From Sparassis latifolia (taxonomy: Eukaryota; Basidiomycota; Agaricomycetes; Polyporales; Sparassidaceae): a DNA stretch of 64,000 nucleotides. The stretch spans positions 3,348,001 through 3,412,000 of the forward strand of contig CM031556.1 of assembly GCA_018466975.1 (NCBI GenBank), read 5' to 3'. This document shows positions 1-15,582 of this stretch, piece by piece. A program made the position numbers and the translations under genes. Within the stretch, counting starts at the first letter, position 1; every line of letters starts with the position of its first letter. Below the pieces are notes generated by a model, which had not been told where the DNA came from, did not search any database, and was given only the letters and a program-made list of their open reading frames with translations.

Positions 1-1850
1 GTGGGACAGTGCTCTTGTTGAAGCAGCTCCCTGAGTTCGGGGTTTTTCCCACTGGGTTTTCCCTTGCCCTCAAATCAACTTCGATGCACTGGGAGCTGTG
101 TAGATGAGTACGCATTGATCGGAGCAATTTCTGTCCTGGATGTGTTGTATCCTAGATTTCTGTAGTGTACTGTGCACGGGTACATAGCAGAGATCTAGGT
201 GCGACAACCCGGCGTTCCTGAATGGGACCAATGCCGGTAATCTACCTACCTACCTACCTACCTACCAGATAATTGCTGATTTCAGAAGTCATATTGCATG
301 GCCAAATACATACAGATTTCCACCTCGACAACCTTCAACTTCAAACACTGATATCTCCTCAACAGCTGGGCCATTTCTCTTGATTATTGCATTTTCAGAC
401 TGTCCTCATCCGTGTGCAGGGCATGGTACCAAGAACTATACATATTCGGTCCATTCATGCTCACTGCTCTGGTGGTCATCGTGCTATTGCATAAGCAGCA
501 ACAGATGGTATAGTAGTGGTGATAAAATTCTCTCCCAATGTATGATGACCAGCATGAGCATACAAAATGTACTATATTCTAATTTCACTTAACTCATTTC
601 ATTCAGCACTGTTTATTTTAATTTTTGTGTGTAATGTTAGATTGAATTTAAATTCCATGTAATGCATCAGAAAAGCTTAATTTATATTGACCTTTTACAT
701 AAAAGGATGGTTTATCTTGCTCGACATCTTAACATGCTTATTATCTCATCCTGCAGCCCTGCTTATTATCATTTTATCCTGCTTATTGTCTTATTTGCTC
801 ATTATCTCACTTTATTCATCATCTTATTTTACTTATTATCTTGTCTCTTATACATGCTCCTCTATACACATTCTTTGCACTAGGGCTGAGGCAATCAACA
901 GGCTCCCTCAGCTTGTCAGTTTTCTCAGAGATCTAAGCACTTATCTTATAATTTTTAAGTTGATGTATAAACATTATATAAAGGTACTTTTAAACTTTAA
1001 ATAATTTTCTTCACACTTTCGAACTGCAGCAAAAAGCCTGATGATCTGGCTATACTCTTGTATTTTAAACATAACTTTTTCACCATCTTTAACTATAAGA
1101 ACACTTCAGGGTACCCTTTATCCCTAGCTCTTAGCAACAAGATCTTCTATAGTATGTCATAGCTAAGAGCTTCTTAAGTGTCAGACTGACCATGATATCT
1201 ATTATGTCCCAGAGCATTCTGTGAGATTGCTCAGAGCATAGATAGGATATAGGCTGAGCATATGGAATGATTATTATGTGAGATATCCTACTAGGCTAGG
1301 ACATTAATTGTTTATCCCAGTATTACTGATTGTTCTATGGTGTCAGGGGTACATAAGGATGTCCCACTGTTAGCAGAAGATGTATTTTAGGCTGTTGTAT
1401 ATTTGTTGTTTCATCTTTTCATCTACTGCCATACTATATAAACTGTAATTACATAGTACAGTAAATCAGTGCTTTATTAACACTTTATATAAAAATGGGA
1501 CATTCCATTTTAAGGACATCTCATTTTAAGGACATCCTAAAATGTGATTTATTTGTATGCTGACAGCTATTCAGGCTATCATTTGTCTGAATATATCTGT
1601 TAGACTACTATAATTACCTAAAGACCTATAGTAGTCATTGTATTATTAAGATTGGAGAGTAACAGGTTCTTAGATGGGATATCCCATCCTATAGCATAAT
1701 GTCCTGGAGTATAAGAAGTCATTGGATGAATGTGTTTGTGAATGCAACTTTACTGCAACCTTAGGCCAAATGTCTTCCTTGCTTTGTTCAGGTACATTCT
1801 ATAGTAGCAGACCTAAAGTGTCTCTTATTTGCTAGTATATAAGTAGACTG
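1..1850. other. AT-rich gene-free stretch, probably decayed transposon debris
   Basis: No coding frame I can support. The stretch holds a (CTAC)n microsatellite near 241-266, a pyrimidine-rich run near 720-850 in which cttattatct recurs imperfectly, and direct copies of ttttaaggacatc near 1510-1540. A 143 bp segment at 1360-1502 begins TGTCCCA and ends TGGGACA with a tatataaa motif inside, so it has the outline of a very small LTR, but I see no target duplication and no partner copy. Base composition is clearly more AT-rich than the gene-bearing part of the window. Confidence 0.5.
241..266. repeat. (CTAC)n microsatellite
   Basis: About six consecutive CTAC units are seen directly. There is no associated gene. 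Confidence 0.85.
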
Positions 1851-2493
1851 TGTTACACGGCAGCGAAACACAAGCATCAAGTCAAGTCGTCACGAGACAA
1901 GGTCTTTTAGTCTAAGACACAAGTCTGTTCAAGAGACACTTCTGGCGATGTCCTCGCACTGAAGGTCGATCAGAGTTCATTCTTATGACTCGTAGTAGCT
2001 GTCTGCTACTAACGGTCGATCTCAGTCAAAGGCAAGTGAAAAGCTGGTTTAATAGTAACCAGGTCGAGATGGGGATCCAGCTTGACGAGGTCGTCTACTT
2101 ATATAAAAGGTATCCGCAGTACTACGCAGTAATACGGGATTGTTCATTGGCTAGATAAGGTGAAACGATGTCTGGGCAAGGTAACGGTGAGGAAGTAATA
2201 TGTATGGAAAAGCTGAGTAAGATCGTGAGAGATAATTAGTACTAATGGGAATAACGAGTCATTTATCAGAACGAGGTAAGGATGAGGCATACATGCACAT
2301 CTTGCATGTGTGATAAGAAGAAGGTCCGGAGTTGGATCCGGTGTAGCCCTAGACTAGGGGTTCTGGACATCTGGGTAGAGAATCGGAGGTTGTGCTCTGA
2401 TGAGTCACGTGTTGGATCACGTGGTCTGGTAAAGTAAAGAGAATGAAGAAAGGAAAAAGAAAAGACGTGCCATAACTGAGGAGCGTTGTAACA
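1851..2493 (-). repeat. 3' LTR of the Gypsy element
   Basis: A 643 bp direct repeat of 9552-10200 with TG...CA ends. The minus strand carries a TATATAAG box near 2097-2106. The C-terminal codons of the third ORF run into this LTR. The differences from its partner in the first ~200 bp are mostly CpG in one copy against TpG or CpA in the other. Confidence 0.95.
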
Positions 2494-3283
2494 TCAGCTC
2501 CCGTCTAACGTTTCTTGTCCCACAAGAAATATTGTAGTCTTCATTGTCATCGGGGCAATCCTGAACATAATGATCACCTCCACATCTGTAGCACGTCCGT
2601 CGGCTGGTTCGTGGTCCTCGTTCATGTGTTCATCCATTGCGATAAGGATGACTGTGATGCGAAGAAGTCGATGCAAGTGAGAAGGAGGGTTGTGATAGCG
2701 GGGATCGACCCGTAGGTACATGTGAATGAGGAGGGTGAGGTCGAACAGGAATTGGTTCTGGTGATGATCGAGGAGTGGATGCGGGTATTGCATTATTGGT
2801 GTATCCGAGAATGTGTCGGACGTCTTCATCTCCATGCTCCCTCCAGATCTCCTGTGCTGTATGAGTGACCGTACTGCGCATTAACGACCAGACTTGGTCA
2901 ACTCTAGTTCAGGCTCTACTCGTCCTTTTCTCTGCTGCGATAAGCTCTTGTCTGGCCGTCTGCATCCACTCGACCATTTCCAATGCTCGCTGCATAGAAA
3001 CCATCGCTTGTCGATCTTGCGGGCGATTTTGTAGGGCAACGAGAATGTCTGTGAAGTTGACGGGAACACGGATGGCCGAGACCAGATGTGTGGCAAATTC
3101 TTGTTCGTCCGATGTGTGACTGAGTTCGATAGAAGGCGAGGGCGATGAAGCGTGGATAAAGGGTGTCTGTGTTCGAGAGGGTACTCCATTGACAAGCGTA
3201 GGTGATGCGGGGGTGCCCATAATCATGGAAGCGACTTCAGCGAGTATATTGTGAACAAGGTCGTCTATAGCAGAAGTGGGCAT
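2417..3283 (-). pseudogene. Extra retrotransposon ORF with CCHC zinc knuckle, downstream of pol
   Basis: One minus-strand frame of 289 codons starting at ATG 3283 and interrupted by only two TGA stops (near 2909 and 2630), each readable as a former CGA. The N-terminal ~130 residues look helical. A Ser/Pro/His-rich linker follows. Near the C-terminus is a full zinc knuckle, CYRCGGDHYVQDCP (C-x2-C-x4-H-x4-C), encoded near 2550-2595. The frame then crosses into the 3' LTR and stops at 2417. A zinc knuckle suggests nucleic-acid binding, as in a second Gag or nucleocapsid-like protein. Standard chromoviruses end pol with the chromodomain and have nothing like this next. I do not recognise the N-terminal part. 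The frame is certain, the function inferred. Confidence 0.6.
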
Positions 3284-3309
3284 TGATGATACGTTATCTT
3301 CTTCTCCTT

Positions 3310-3564
3310 TTATACCTTTCGGTCATTAAGGGGATCACAGTTATCTGTGATATGAAATAGAATGTCGTGGATGTGGGTGACAATCAAATAGATGAAAATC
3401 CATTGGGCGATAAAGAGTATTCCCACGGAGATAAGAACTGCCTGGTCAGTTCCAAGCATCGTTCTGATCACCTCAGCCGTTAGCGTGTGGGTTGTCTCGT
3501 ATGAAGAGTGTATGTTCGATGAGTCGTCTGATAAGGATTCTGTGGGTGATCCAAAGGAAAGCAA
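3310..3564 (-). CDS. Small membrane-anchored ORF of the retrotransposon (84 aa)
   Basis: An open frame of 84 residues from ATG 3564, between the end of pol and the zinc-knuckle ORF. It has a Ser/Thr-rich polar N-terminus and one strongly hydrophobic segment (about residues 42-64, including ILFIAQWIFIYLIV), then a short charged tail. It overlaps the 49-residue hydrophobic ORF in another frame. It has no stop although neighbouring frames have several. It could be a membrane accessory protein, an env-like remnant or chance. I recognise no family. Confidence 0.3.
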   Translation of the reverse strand: MLSFGSPTESLSDDSSNIHSSYETTHTLTAEVIRTMLGTDQAVLISVGILFIAQWIFIYLIVTHIHDILFHITDNCDPLNDRKV

Positions 3565-3622
3565 GGGTTGTGCAGTGGAGGACGATTAGGAAGATAATGA
3601 GGAAGGCCGTCGTGATAGTCAT
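3473..3622 (-). CDS. Very small hydrophobic ORF just after pol (49 aa)
   Basis: ATG at 3622, 18 bases beyond the pol stop, encoding 49 residues with a predicted transmembrane segment near its N-terminus (TAFLIIFLIVLHCTTLAFLW) followed by a basic stretch. It overlaps the 84-residue ORF. Two successive hydrophobic frames directly after a chromodomain are unusual, but an AT-rich decaying element can give such frames by chance. Confidence 0.25.
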   Translation of the reverse strand: MTITTAFLIIFLIVLHCTTLAFLWITHRILIRRLIEHTLFIRDNPHANG

Positions 3623-3639
3623 TCCAATTTCCTCGTCCT

Positions 3640-7829
<4,190 letters not shown>

Positions 7830-7850
7830 GCGTTACTAATGGCCATCATT

Positions 7851-8957
7851 TCAAAAACCCAACTGAGTTCGTTCTTCATCAGTCATGTTGTTGAAGATGT
7901 TTCGCACATAGGCGATCTGTTCCTCTCTGGTTTCTTCCTTCAGCATCTCCTTCTTCTGTGCAAGGTCTTCTCGCATCTTCTTGATCCATGTAATCGTATC
8001 GGTGTCCAACCCAGGCTGTATCGTTCTAGCATGGGTGAAACTTCCAGACTGGGAGTGGAATTGTCTGTCGTTGGCCATATGGCCCTTCTTTCCGCATAGG
8101 AAACATAATCCTTCTTTCATTCTCTTCTGTTGCTCCTCTGGGGATAAGCACGAGATATTGATACGATCAACATCCATTGCATTCGGATCCTTCGTAGAAG
8201 TCGAGTAGTAGGGACGATGGGTAGATCGGCTTTTTCCTCGTGTCATCGTAGTGGCTCCTCGCTTGAAGATCTGAGCAGATCTCCATTGGTTGTCAAACTG
8301 TGAGGTGTATTTGTACCACTTGTTAAGTGTCTTGGGCATGCTCTCCATCCCATATATCCTTTGTCGGAGTGGGTCGTTAAGTCCCCACTTGAAATACTCG
8401 ATATTTCCGGCATCTTCTAATTTCGCCTTGGATTCAAGTGATCGGAATTCGGCAATGTAGTCGTCCGTGGTATGAGTCCCTTGCTTGATGTTACGCAGCA
8501 AGGTACGAGCAGTTTCTTCAATATTTTCATCGCCAAATGCTTTGTTCATATTCACAATGAACTCTCTCCAACTTCCATAAGAAAGAAAGTCGTCATTGGT
8601 GAGTTCCGTTTCTATGAAGCTCTGCGCCCATGATCCTGCTGTTCCTCCTTGCATGTGCGATAGCACGAATGCAATCTTCTGATTGTCCTCCTGGTAGACA
8701 TGGCTATTTCCAGCCATGTAATTCTTGCATTGGTTTATAAATTCCCTAAGCTTCGAACAGTCTGAACTGTTGAAGATCTCAGGTTTTCTAAAACCAAGTT
8801 CCTTCTGGCTGACATGGTGGTGACCTTCATCCATGGTAACTGTAGCCATTGGTGGTATGTAATAGGGTACGATTGGTGCAAGAGTCGGTTGGGGTATAGG
8901 ATTCTGGACAGGGGGGTTCCAAGGGGCGTCTGGTCTCTCTCCTGGATAGGAGGTCAT
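7851..8957 (-). CDS. Gypsy Gag protein
   Basis: 368 residues, uninterrupted. The central Gag/retrotransposon capsid region (about residues 50-220) includes [12 protein letters not shown] and [11 protein letters not shown] nucleocapsid zinc knuckle sits near residue 287, [14 protein letters not shown], in which the fourth ligand cysteine is replaced by arginine, so zinc binding is probably lost. It ends with TGA. Pol restarts 22 bp downstream in the same frame after TGA, TAG and TAA, so pol expression would need re-initiation or readthrough of several stops. The surviving open frame contrasts with the many stops in pol. Confidence 0.85.
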   Translation of the reverse strand: MTSYPGERPDAPWNPPVQNPIPQPTLAPIVPYYIPPMATVTMDEGHHHVSQKELGFRKPEIFNSSDCSKLREFINQCKNYMAGNSHVYQEDNQKIAFVLSHMQGGTAGSWAQSFIETELTNDDFLSYGSWREFIVNMNKAFGDENIEETARTLLRNIKQGTHTTDDYIAEFRSLESKAKLEDAGNIEYFKWGLNDPLRQRIYGMESMPKTLNKWYKYTSQFDNQWRSAQIFKRGATTMTRGKSRSTHRPYYSTSTKDPNAMDVDRINISCLSPEEQQKRMKEGLCFLCGKKGHMANDRQFHSQSGSFTHARTIQPGLDTDTITWIKKMREDLAQKKEMLKEETREEQIAYVRNIFNNMTDEERTQLGF

Positions 8958-9551
8958 TATACTGCTGTCTGCGATATGCTGGAGTACTATCCCACCAAGA
9001 TTATGGGGGAGTGTTCTTTCGAATTCCTCTGGGGAGTAGTCGAAGTTATGGTTGTCTGGCCTGATGAATACGGGCCTTCCTCCTATAAAATGTGCATTTC
9101 ATTCTGTGCTCCACTCTGCTTGGGATGTGAGGTGCTCGCGGTACTGCTCTGGAAGAGCAGTCGGGTTGATGTAATTCAAAGCCAGCATGGATAAAGTCTT
9201 CTGTGTGGCCTATGTCTACACGTAGACTGCACACCATCCTCAACTAAGTGGGTTCGTTCGTCGTCGGCTAACAAGCCCATAGAGTGTCTTCTGTCTTCAA
9301 ACTGATATACCTATTTCCTAATTGCTCGAGTGATTACCTCAGCCTCCTCGGCCTATTGGTCTCTCGGACAGACCCCTCTCCAAGGATGAGTGATCAGTCT
9401 ATCCCTTCAGCTGCCTCGATTACAAAGTAATCTCAAACGGTGCTTTAGCAACTGAATCCAGGTGTATCGTTCAGTCTTCAAGGTTCGGTCCGGTCGGTAG
9501 TTCATTGTTAGACTTTGGGAAGTCACAGAGAGTAATAAGATCTCAACCTAA

Positions 9552-10200
9552 TGTTACGCGGCAGCGAAACACGAGCGTCAAGTCGAGTCGTCGAGTCGTC
9601 ACGAGACAAGGTCTTAGTCTAAGACATAAGTCTGTTCAAGAGACACTTCTGGCAATGTCCTCGCACTGAAGGTTGATCAGGGTTTGTTCTTATGACTCGT
9701 AGTCACTGTCTGCTACTAACAGTCGATCTCAGCCAAAGGCAAGTGCAAAGCTGGTTTAATGGTAACCAGGTCGAGATGGGGATCCAGCTTGACGAGGTCG
9801 TCTACTTATACAAAAGGTATCCGCAGTACTACGCAGTAATACAGGATTGTTCATTGGCTAGATAAGGTGAAACGATGTCTGGGCAAGGTAACAGTGAGGA
9901 AGTAATATGTATGGAAAAGCTGAGTAAGATCATGAGAGATAATCAGTATCAATGGGGATAATGAGTCATGTATCAGAATGAGGTAAAGATGAGGCATACA
10001 TGCACGTCTTGCATGTGTGATAGGAAGAAGGTCTGGAGTTGGATCTGGTGTAACCCTAGACTAGGGGTTCTGGGCATCTGGGTAGAGAATCGGAGGTTGT
10101 GCTCTGATGAGTCACGTGTTGGATCACGTGGTTTTGTAAAGTAAAGGGAACGAAGAAAGGAAAAAGAAAAGATGTGCCATAACTGAGGAGTGTTGTAACA
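9552..10200 (-). repeat. 5' LTR of the Gypsy element
   Basis: A 649 bp direct repeat of 1851-2493. It is the promoter-bearing LTR because the element reads leftward. It carries a short internal duplication (gagtcgtc twice near 9583) that is absent from the 3' copy. Confidence 0.95.
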
Positions 10201-10616
10201 GTTTGCCACCTTCGTGCATTTGAGCTGCTCAAGGTGATAATTGCCTGCACTTTGCAAAGCTTTGTGGTTCTCCGAGAAGATATGACTGTGATTGATGGGT
10301 TAAGTAACTTCGCACTTGAGAATGGAGCAAGATGAACCAGTTCCACCATCTGAGAAGCTCCTGTGCTTCCTTGCAAAATTTTGGGTCTGCAAAAAAGGCA
10401 CAGATATTGCAATAAAACTCAATGCAGCGGTGATCCTTGCTGAATTTATTGAAGACAGTTGCAGAGCAGAGCACAAACATGAGCTGCAGATGGGGGATCA
10501 ATTATTAAATGAATTTGAGTTTGTGATGGAGCGCTCACCTGACAGGCCACATAAGCGATTGATTGTGGAGTCACAGTCATCATTCCATTCATCTCAGCAT
10601 TGCCAGAACAGGTGGA

Positions 10617-10883
10617 TCAATTTGATGATTCTGGGTCGACATTCTCACTGTGTGCATCCTCATCATCCTCAGAATAGGCCAGGGATGGGCTCAAAAATAC
10701 GTGTATAAATGCCTGTAAAAGCTTCTCATTTGAATGACCATAGCAGAGTAGAGCAACAATGACATGTACTTGAACGAGCAAGGGTCCATGCAACATTCCA
10801 ACCCAAGGCAGGTCAAGGTTGTAAGTGCCCGAATACATGAAGACAGGCCAGTCGGTACCATCTATGGGATGCCTGTCGATCAT
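10617..10883 (-). pseudogene. Possible DUF6698-type basidiomycete protein remnant
   Basis: The minus frame carries GTDWPVFMYSG...NLDLPWVGMLHGPLLVQ, which resembles the core of a mushroom-expanded family of unknown function (DUF6698 as I remember it: a W-P-x-F-x-Y stretch, then a short segment ending in G-L/M-L-x-x-x-L-L-V). An acidic C-terminal tail follows. The flanking frames upstream (10884-11100) contain stops, and the Gypsy 5' LTR lies 0.4 kb beyond its C-terminal side. Assignment is from memory of the family pattern only. Confidence 0.3.
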
Positions 10884-11624
10884 GACGGTGTGCTCCTTAA
10901 ATGCCTGCTGAACTCTGGCCAGTATCCAATGGTCTCATCAATAGCATTCAAGAGCAGATGGTGGAAGACTACTTGGGTGGGCATGCATAAAAGCATTTTT
11001 CCTCCTTGGAGGGTTATCGGATGTAAGCCCCACCATCAAGCAGACCTTGGATGCGCTGCCCAAGCTGCAGTCACACACTTATGTCATTAAGTTTACTCCA
11101 AAAAAAAGAGTAGTGGGAGAAGGGGAGGTGACTACAGGATAGCCATCAGGCACAGGCAAGGGGCAGGTAATTCTAAAAGTTTCGACATCAGCTACCCAAA
11201 AGTTCAGCTAGGACCCTGGAACCAGTTTCAAATACTTGAATACTCAATATAGGAGTGAGCCTCCCACCCAAAGTCAGACTTTGTAACATCCTACTGTCAT
11301 GTATGCTCATCCACTTGACCAATGTCTAATACTGGTCTCAACTTGAGATAAACTGTTTAATCAAAGCAATTGGGACTCCTGATAAGGCCTGAATCACTTG
11401 CACAATGCCTCTGCAGGGCCATGCTGAGGCTCAACTTGACAGACAGACTCATGCAGTAAGAAAAACATTAGTTGTGTGTGTGAAATAGTACATCATATCA
11501 ATCTACCCTCATATAAAAACATATCCACCAAAGGAAGACAGCCTTGAGTGAGAGAAACAGTATCGAGAGGCAGGAAAGTGTACAAGTGCTCAATTTGTCT
11601 CTGAGCTCGGGCAAGCCTCAGCCT

Positions 11625-11632
11625 GCGAAGAG
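11625..11632. repeat. hAT target-site duplication, left
   Basis: GCGAAGAG; matches GCAAAGAG at 15575-15582 at seven of eight positions. Confidence 0.85.
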
Positions 11633-14600
11633 TAAAGATGCCGTAGTTAGGTTCTGAACCACAAGAATCGGTTCTGAACTCCGGACCTGACCGTGGTCCA
11701 GTCCACCATTGGTCAGGTTCAGGATGGTTCACAGCAGGTCAGGTTCAGGTTCATGAGATTCAAGGGTCACCCGGACCATGTGTGAACCTGGTCAAACCAT
11801 GACCGAACCATGAACCAATGTTATTTCTCCTGTAGAAGTATCTCCATCTATAGCTGTCTCTGTGGCTGTCAATTTCTCAGGGCTTCAATTTATTATGGTA
11901 CTATCAAGTTATTAAAAGCCTCTGTAATACGAGTTTCTGCAGAACTACCTCTGAGTTCATAAGTCTCTGGCCAACCCTCCTGGTGATGAATTCAGATACC
12001 CCTGCATTGAATGCTGATGGATCACTGAAGAGCGCAAAAGATATGGAATTGGATCACTCACCATCTTCATCTGTAGCAGCTCTTCCTCGTCCACCTGACC
12101 TGCTATCTGTTCGACCTATCACGTTTATTGAGGTACAGCCAGGTGAACCATCATCGAAGGGTAAAAAAAGGTCTGGACTTGACAATATTAATGATATTTC
12201 CACGAAGAAGAAGCCACACACCACAACATCTGTCCAAACCCGGAAGGTTGCACCCAAGGTCAAGGCAACACTGAGGCCTGCAACAGAACACCTTCTCCTG
12301 CCTCAACCATCTGCGGCAGCAAGTGAGACTATCCTCGGAACCCCACAAGCACCAGCAAATGCATCGACATCCACTGCCACTGAAAGTTCGGCACTCAATG
12401 TCAATGAAATAGTCGCAGTGGCCAAGAAAGCACACAAGAAAGGTAATGTGGTGGCCGATATCTCGACAATATGCACCCTTGTACCACGAGACGATGGAAG
12501 CAAGCAGTGAGATGTAATATCTGCATGTGAGTGATGTTTGGATATGATCAAGTTTGAACTCACATGTGACAACACTCCAGTGCATTGAAGAAGAGCAATC
12601 ATGTCAAGTTTGGGAAGCTACAAACAATGTTCAAGGGTAATCACTCTACCATGCGCACTCACATTGCACGTCAAGGGATGAGCCATTACAATGTATATCA
12701 AGAGCGGTGAGTCGAGAGAGGTATTGAATTAAACAAAAGAGCCATGCCGCAGGAAGAAGAGGAACGACTTGCTAGTGGGGACCAAACTCTGAGTGGAGAG
12801 CCTGTGGATTCTGATATATAGTTGTTCGTGGCCACGTAAAGATGTCTGCATCTAAAAGTAATAAATAGGAACTTACAGACAGAGCTCAATACTGCAATAT
12901 GCTGAAGTGAAGGAGAAGTCAATGAAGTGGTCCAAGGAAGGTCTCGAGGAGAATATTCTCCAGTTTGTGGTGGAGACAGATCAGGTGAGAATGACGGTGC
13001 ATTTCAATGACTTGCAATGAAGACTAACTGAAGTCTCAAAGGCGCTAAACATCACTGAGCATGCGTCATTCCGAGGGTTGCTTCAATATCAGCACCGAAA
13101 GTCTACAGACAAGGACATACCGAAGCGCACATATGTCACCACACGCATCATTGGCCATGCAGCTGAAATCCAGAAAGAGCTTGCCAAGAAACTTCAGGAT
13201 GCACCCGGGCGAGTTTCACTGACATTTGATGGATGGACATCTGCAATCATGCATGCCTACCTTGCGGTGATAGTCCATTACATAACAGATGACTGGAAGC
13301 TATGGACTGAGTTACTCGCATTCTCGGAACTTGAGGGTAGCCACAGCGGTGAAAATACAGGCTTAGTCCTATATCAAATATGCTCAAGGTATGGTATACT
13401 TGATAAGGTTCATCAGTTATCTGCCATACTCCCGATGGCATGCTCAGCCATTGATACTGATTTCTCGACTCGGACACTGTACGTTACAGCTGCAGAACCT
13501 GACATCTGATAATGTCACAGTGAACAACAAGGGTATGTGTACACTAGAGGTGCAACTCAAGAACGACAAGATTGCATTTGATGCCAAGGAGCAACGATCT
13601 CAGTAAGTCATTAGGATGGTCGAGATGTTGACACGTACTAACTAATAGCTGTACAGTTGTTTCTCACATGCTGTAAACCTTGGTGAGGGAGCATTCCTTT
13701 GTGTGCTGTCACCGAAAACCAAAGAGAAGAATTCATGGACTGGCTAGGAAGAGGACGTCCCAATTCTTGCACCGCCTGCTGATGCTACAGATGGTGAAGT
13801 TGTTGCAGATGAAGACGAGACCAAAGATGATGTTGAGGTCCTAGTGAAGGAGGTTGAAGCCACGATTGCAGCACTTCCCCCAAATCTGAAGGGTTCCACG
13901 ACAATTGCAGCACTTCTACTCAGCCTCATCATTAAGGTGCGCTCGTTTAGCCTTCACAAACTCTTATTCAATTCATAAAAGTGAATCTGTAAGGTTCGCC
14001 GGTCACTGCAAGTAAAGGTGTTCTTCAAGAAGTGCTGTATTAGGGCTGAATGTCCGACTTTGGAGCTATTGCCATATTGCAAGACACAGTGAGGATCATG
14101 GCATGAGGTACTATGCCGAGTTTTACTAGTCAAAAAGGTATTTCGGTCTGCTGTCTGAATATCATTTACTTGCTAACTTGTGCAAAAGGCTGTGATCTCA
14201 TTTGTTAGTCTCGCTGATGACTCTGATGAAGTGCCGAATGTCGACAAGGACCAGCGAGGCTATAGCTACTACAGGCTGTTAAGTGAGGACTGGAATCATG
14301 TCCAGTTGATCACTGAAGTCCTTCATGTGAGTTTGTTCTCATATCCTCTCATTCACCTTTGACTCTTGGGTCTCCAGGCTGCCTCACTGGTTCAAGAGCT
14401 GTTCTCATCGGAGACAGTCCCATGTGTATGGCGCATTCTCTCAGGCTATGAGAAGTTTATTGTGACATGGCAAGAAATGGCCAAGCATGCAGACATGTAT
14501 GCCCTCAAGGAGGCTATTCTCATTGGTGTTATAACACTTGAGAAGTACTACAACAAAACGGATAATTCCTCGGCACATATTGTGAAGCTGTGTGAGTTTT

Positions 14601-15574
14601 AATCCACGGTTGTGCCAGTGTACGACTCAAACACTACCAGATCTCAATCCATGTATCAAGAATGAGTATTTCATTGCTTTCTGGGATAGCGACGGTCAAG
14701 TGCATGCCCAGACAGTGATGGAAGCAGTTGTAAGTATAACATCACTATTATTTGCTTTTCCTGGCCAGTGCACTGACATCTCCCATGAAGTTTGATAAAT
14801 ATAGTGTGAAGCATGTCTCATTGAATCGATCCTCAGCATCTCAGGGGACAATTGTCGTACCAGTACCTGCTAGCCGTAGCTATGGTAGCTCATGGCTTGC
14901 AACAGCGACAGCAGGCAGACGGGCACATGAGAAGGACATGGTTCGAGATCCCCGTGCAGAGCTAAAACAGTATCTGGATGAGGACCTACTCTCCTTAGAG
15001 GGTGGGAACCTCACCGAGATTCCCCAGTGGTGGAAGGTATGTCCCCTTTCCACTGTTGCTTCGGCCTTCGCTTATTCTCCTTTTCTACAGGTTAACGGCA
15101 CTCATTTTCCGATCCTCAGCTCCATGGCATGGGATTACCTTGCAATCCAGGGTTCTTCAGTGCCTTGTGAACAGGTGTTTTCGGATGTAGGACTCACTGA
15201 TACAAAGTGTTGCAGCAGGATGATACCTCCGACGTTTGAAGTCATTCAAACATACAAGGGAAGGTACAAGCATGCAAGAAGGTGGGAGGCAATGTTGGCG
15301 GCGGTGCGACGTGCAGCAGAGAAAAGGTGGTTAACAGATGACTCATGTGCGCAGGTTGCTGCGCAAAAAGTGAAGTGTATTACTAGTTAATGGGACAGGA
15401 GTTGTGAACTACTACCTTAGCTTCCATGTTGGGTTATAATCATGGTTCGAACCAGGTTCGGACATGGACCGGACCACTTCGAACCTGAACCTGGCTGAAC
15501 CCAAGTTCGGGTTCAGGTTCAAGTCCATACAAATTCTGGCTGAACCGGACTTGGACCGGACAACGGCATCTTTA
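11633..15574 (+). mobile_element. hAT-superfamily DNA transposon
   Basis: A 3.94 kb element. The two ends are inverted (TAAAGATGCCGT on both strands), flanked by an 8 bp target duplication, GCGAAGAG at 11625-11632 and GCAAAGAG at 15575-15582, one transition apart. An 8 bp duplication is diagnostic of hAT. The subterminal ~180 bp at each end are packed with GGTTC/GAACC-type short repeats (11650-11815 and 15430-15560), likely transposase-binding sites. The internal gene is a BED-finger hAT transposase with several introns and two nonsense changes, so the element is non-autonomous now. Confidence 0.92.
11983..15390 (+). pseudogene. hAT transposase (BED zinc finger, catalytic core, dimerisation domain), disabled
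   Basis: Starts at ATG 11983 with a Ser/Pro-rich N-terminus and a basic stretch. A BED finger is split by introns: VRCNICM (C-x2-C) near 12510, then NHSTMRTHIAR (H-x5-H) near 12650. The RNase H-like core includes TFDGWTSAIMHAYL (near 13225) and LEGSHSGENTG (near 13330). The C-terminal dimerisation domain includes WDYLAIQGSSVPCEQVFS near 15130. At least eight exons are joined by ~50-60 nt introns. Two nonsense codons interrupt conserved exons: TAG at 13745-13747 (expected Gln) and TGA at 14090-14092 (expected Trp in CKT-x-WGS). Both are single C-to-T/G-to-A changes. The exon joins are approximate. Confidence 0.85.
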
Positions 15575-15582
15575 GCAAAGAG
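15575..15582. repeat. hAT target-site duplication, right
   Basis: GCAAAGAG directly follows the right terminal inverted repeat; the single mismatch with the left copy is a G/A transition. Confidence 0.85.

Larger units (their letters stand above)
10201..11632. other. Inter-transposon stretch with protein-like remnant
   Basis: No intact gene. Apart from the minus-strand DUF6698-like remnant listed separately, I see only short broken frames. Confidence 0.5.

Noticed and set aside
1360..1502. Miniature solo LTR (TGTCCCA...TGGGACA with tatataaa)
   Set aside because: No target duplication and no second copy seen; the outline could be chance in AT-rich sequence. Kept only as a note in the spacer entry.
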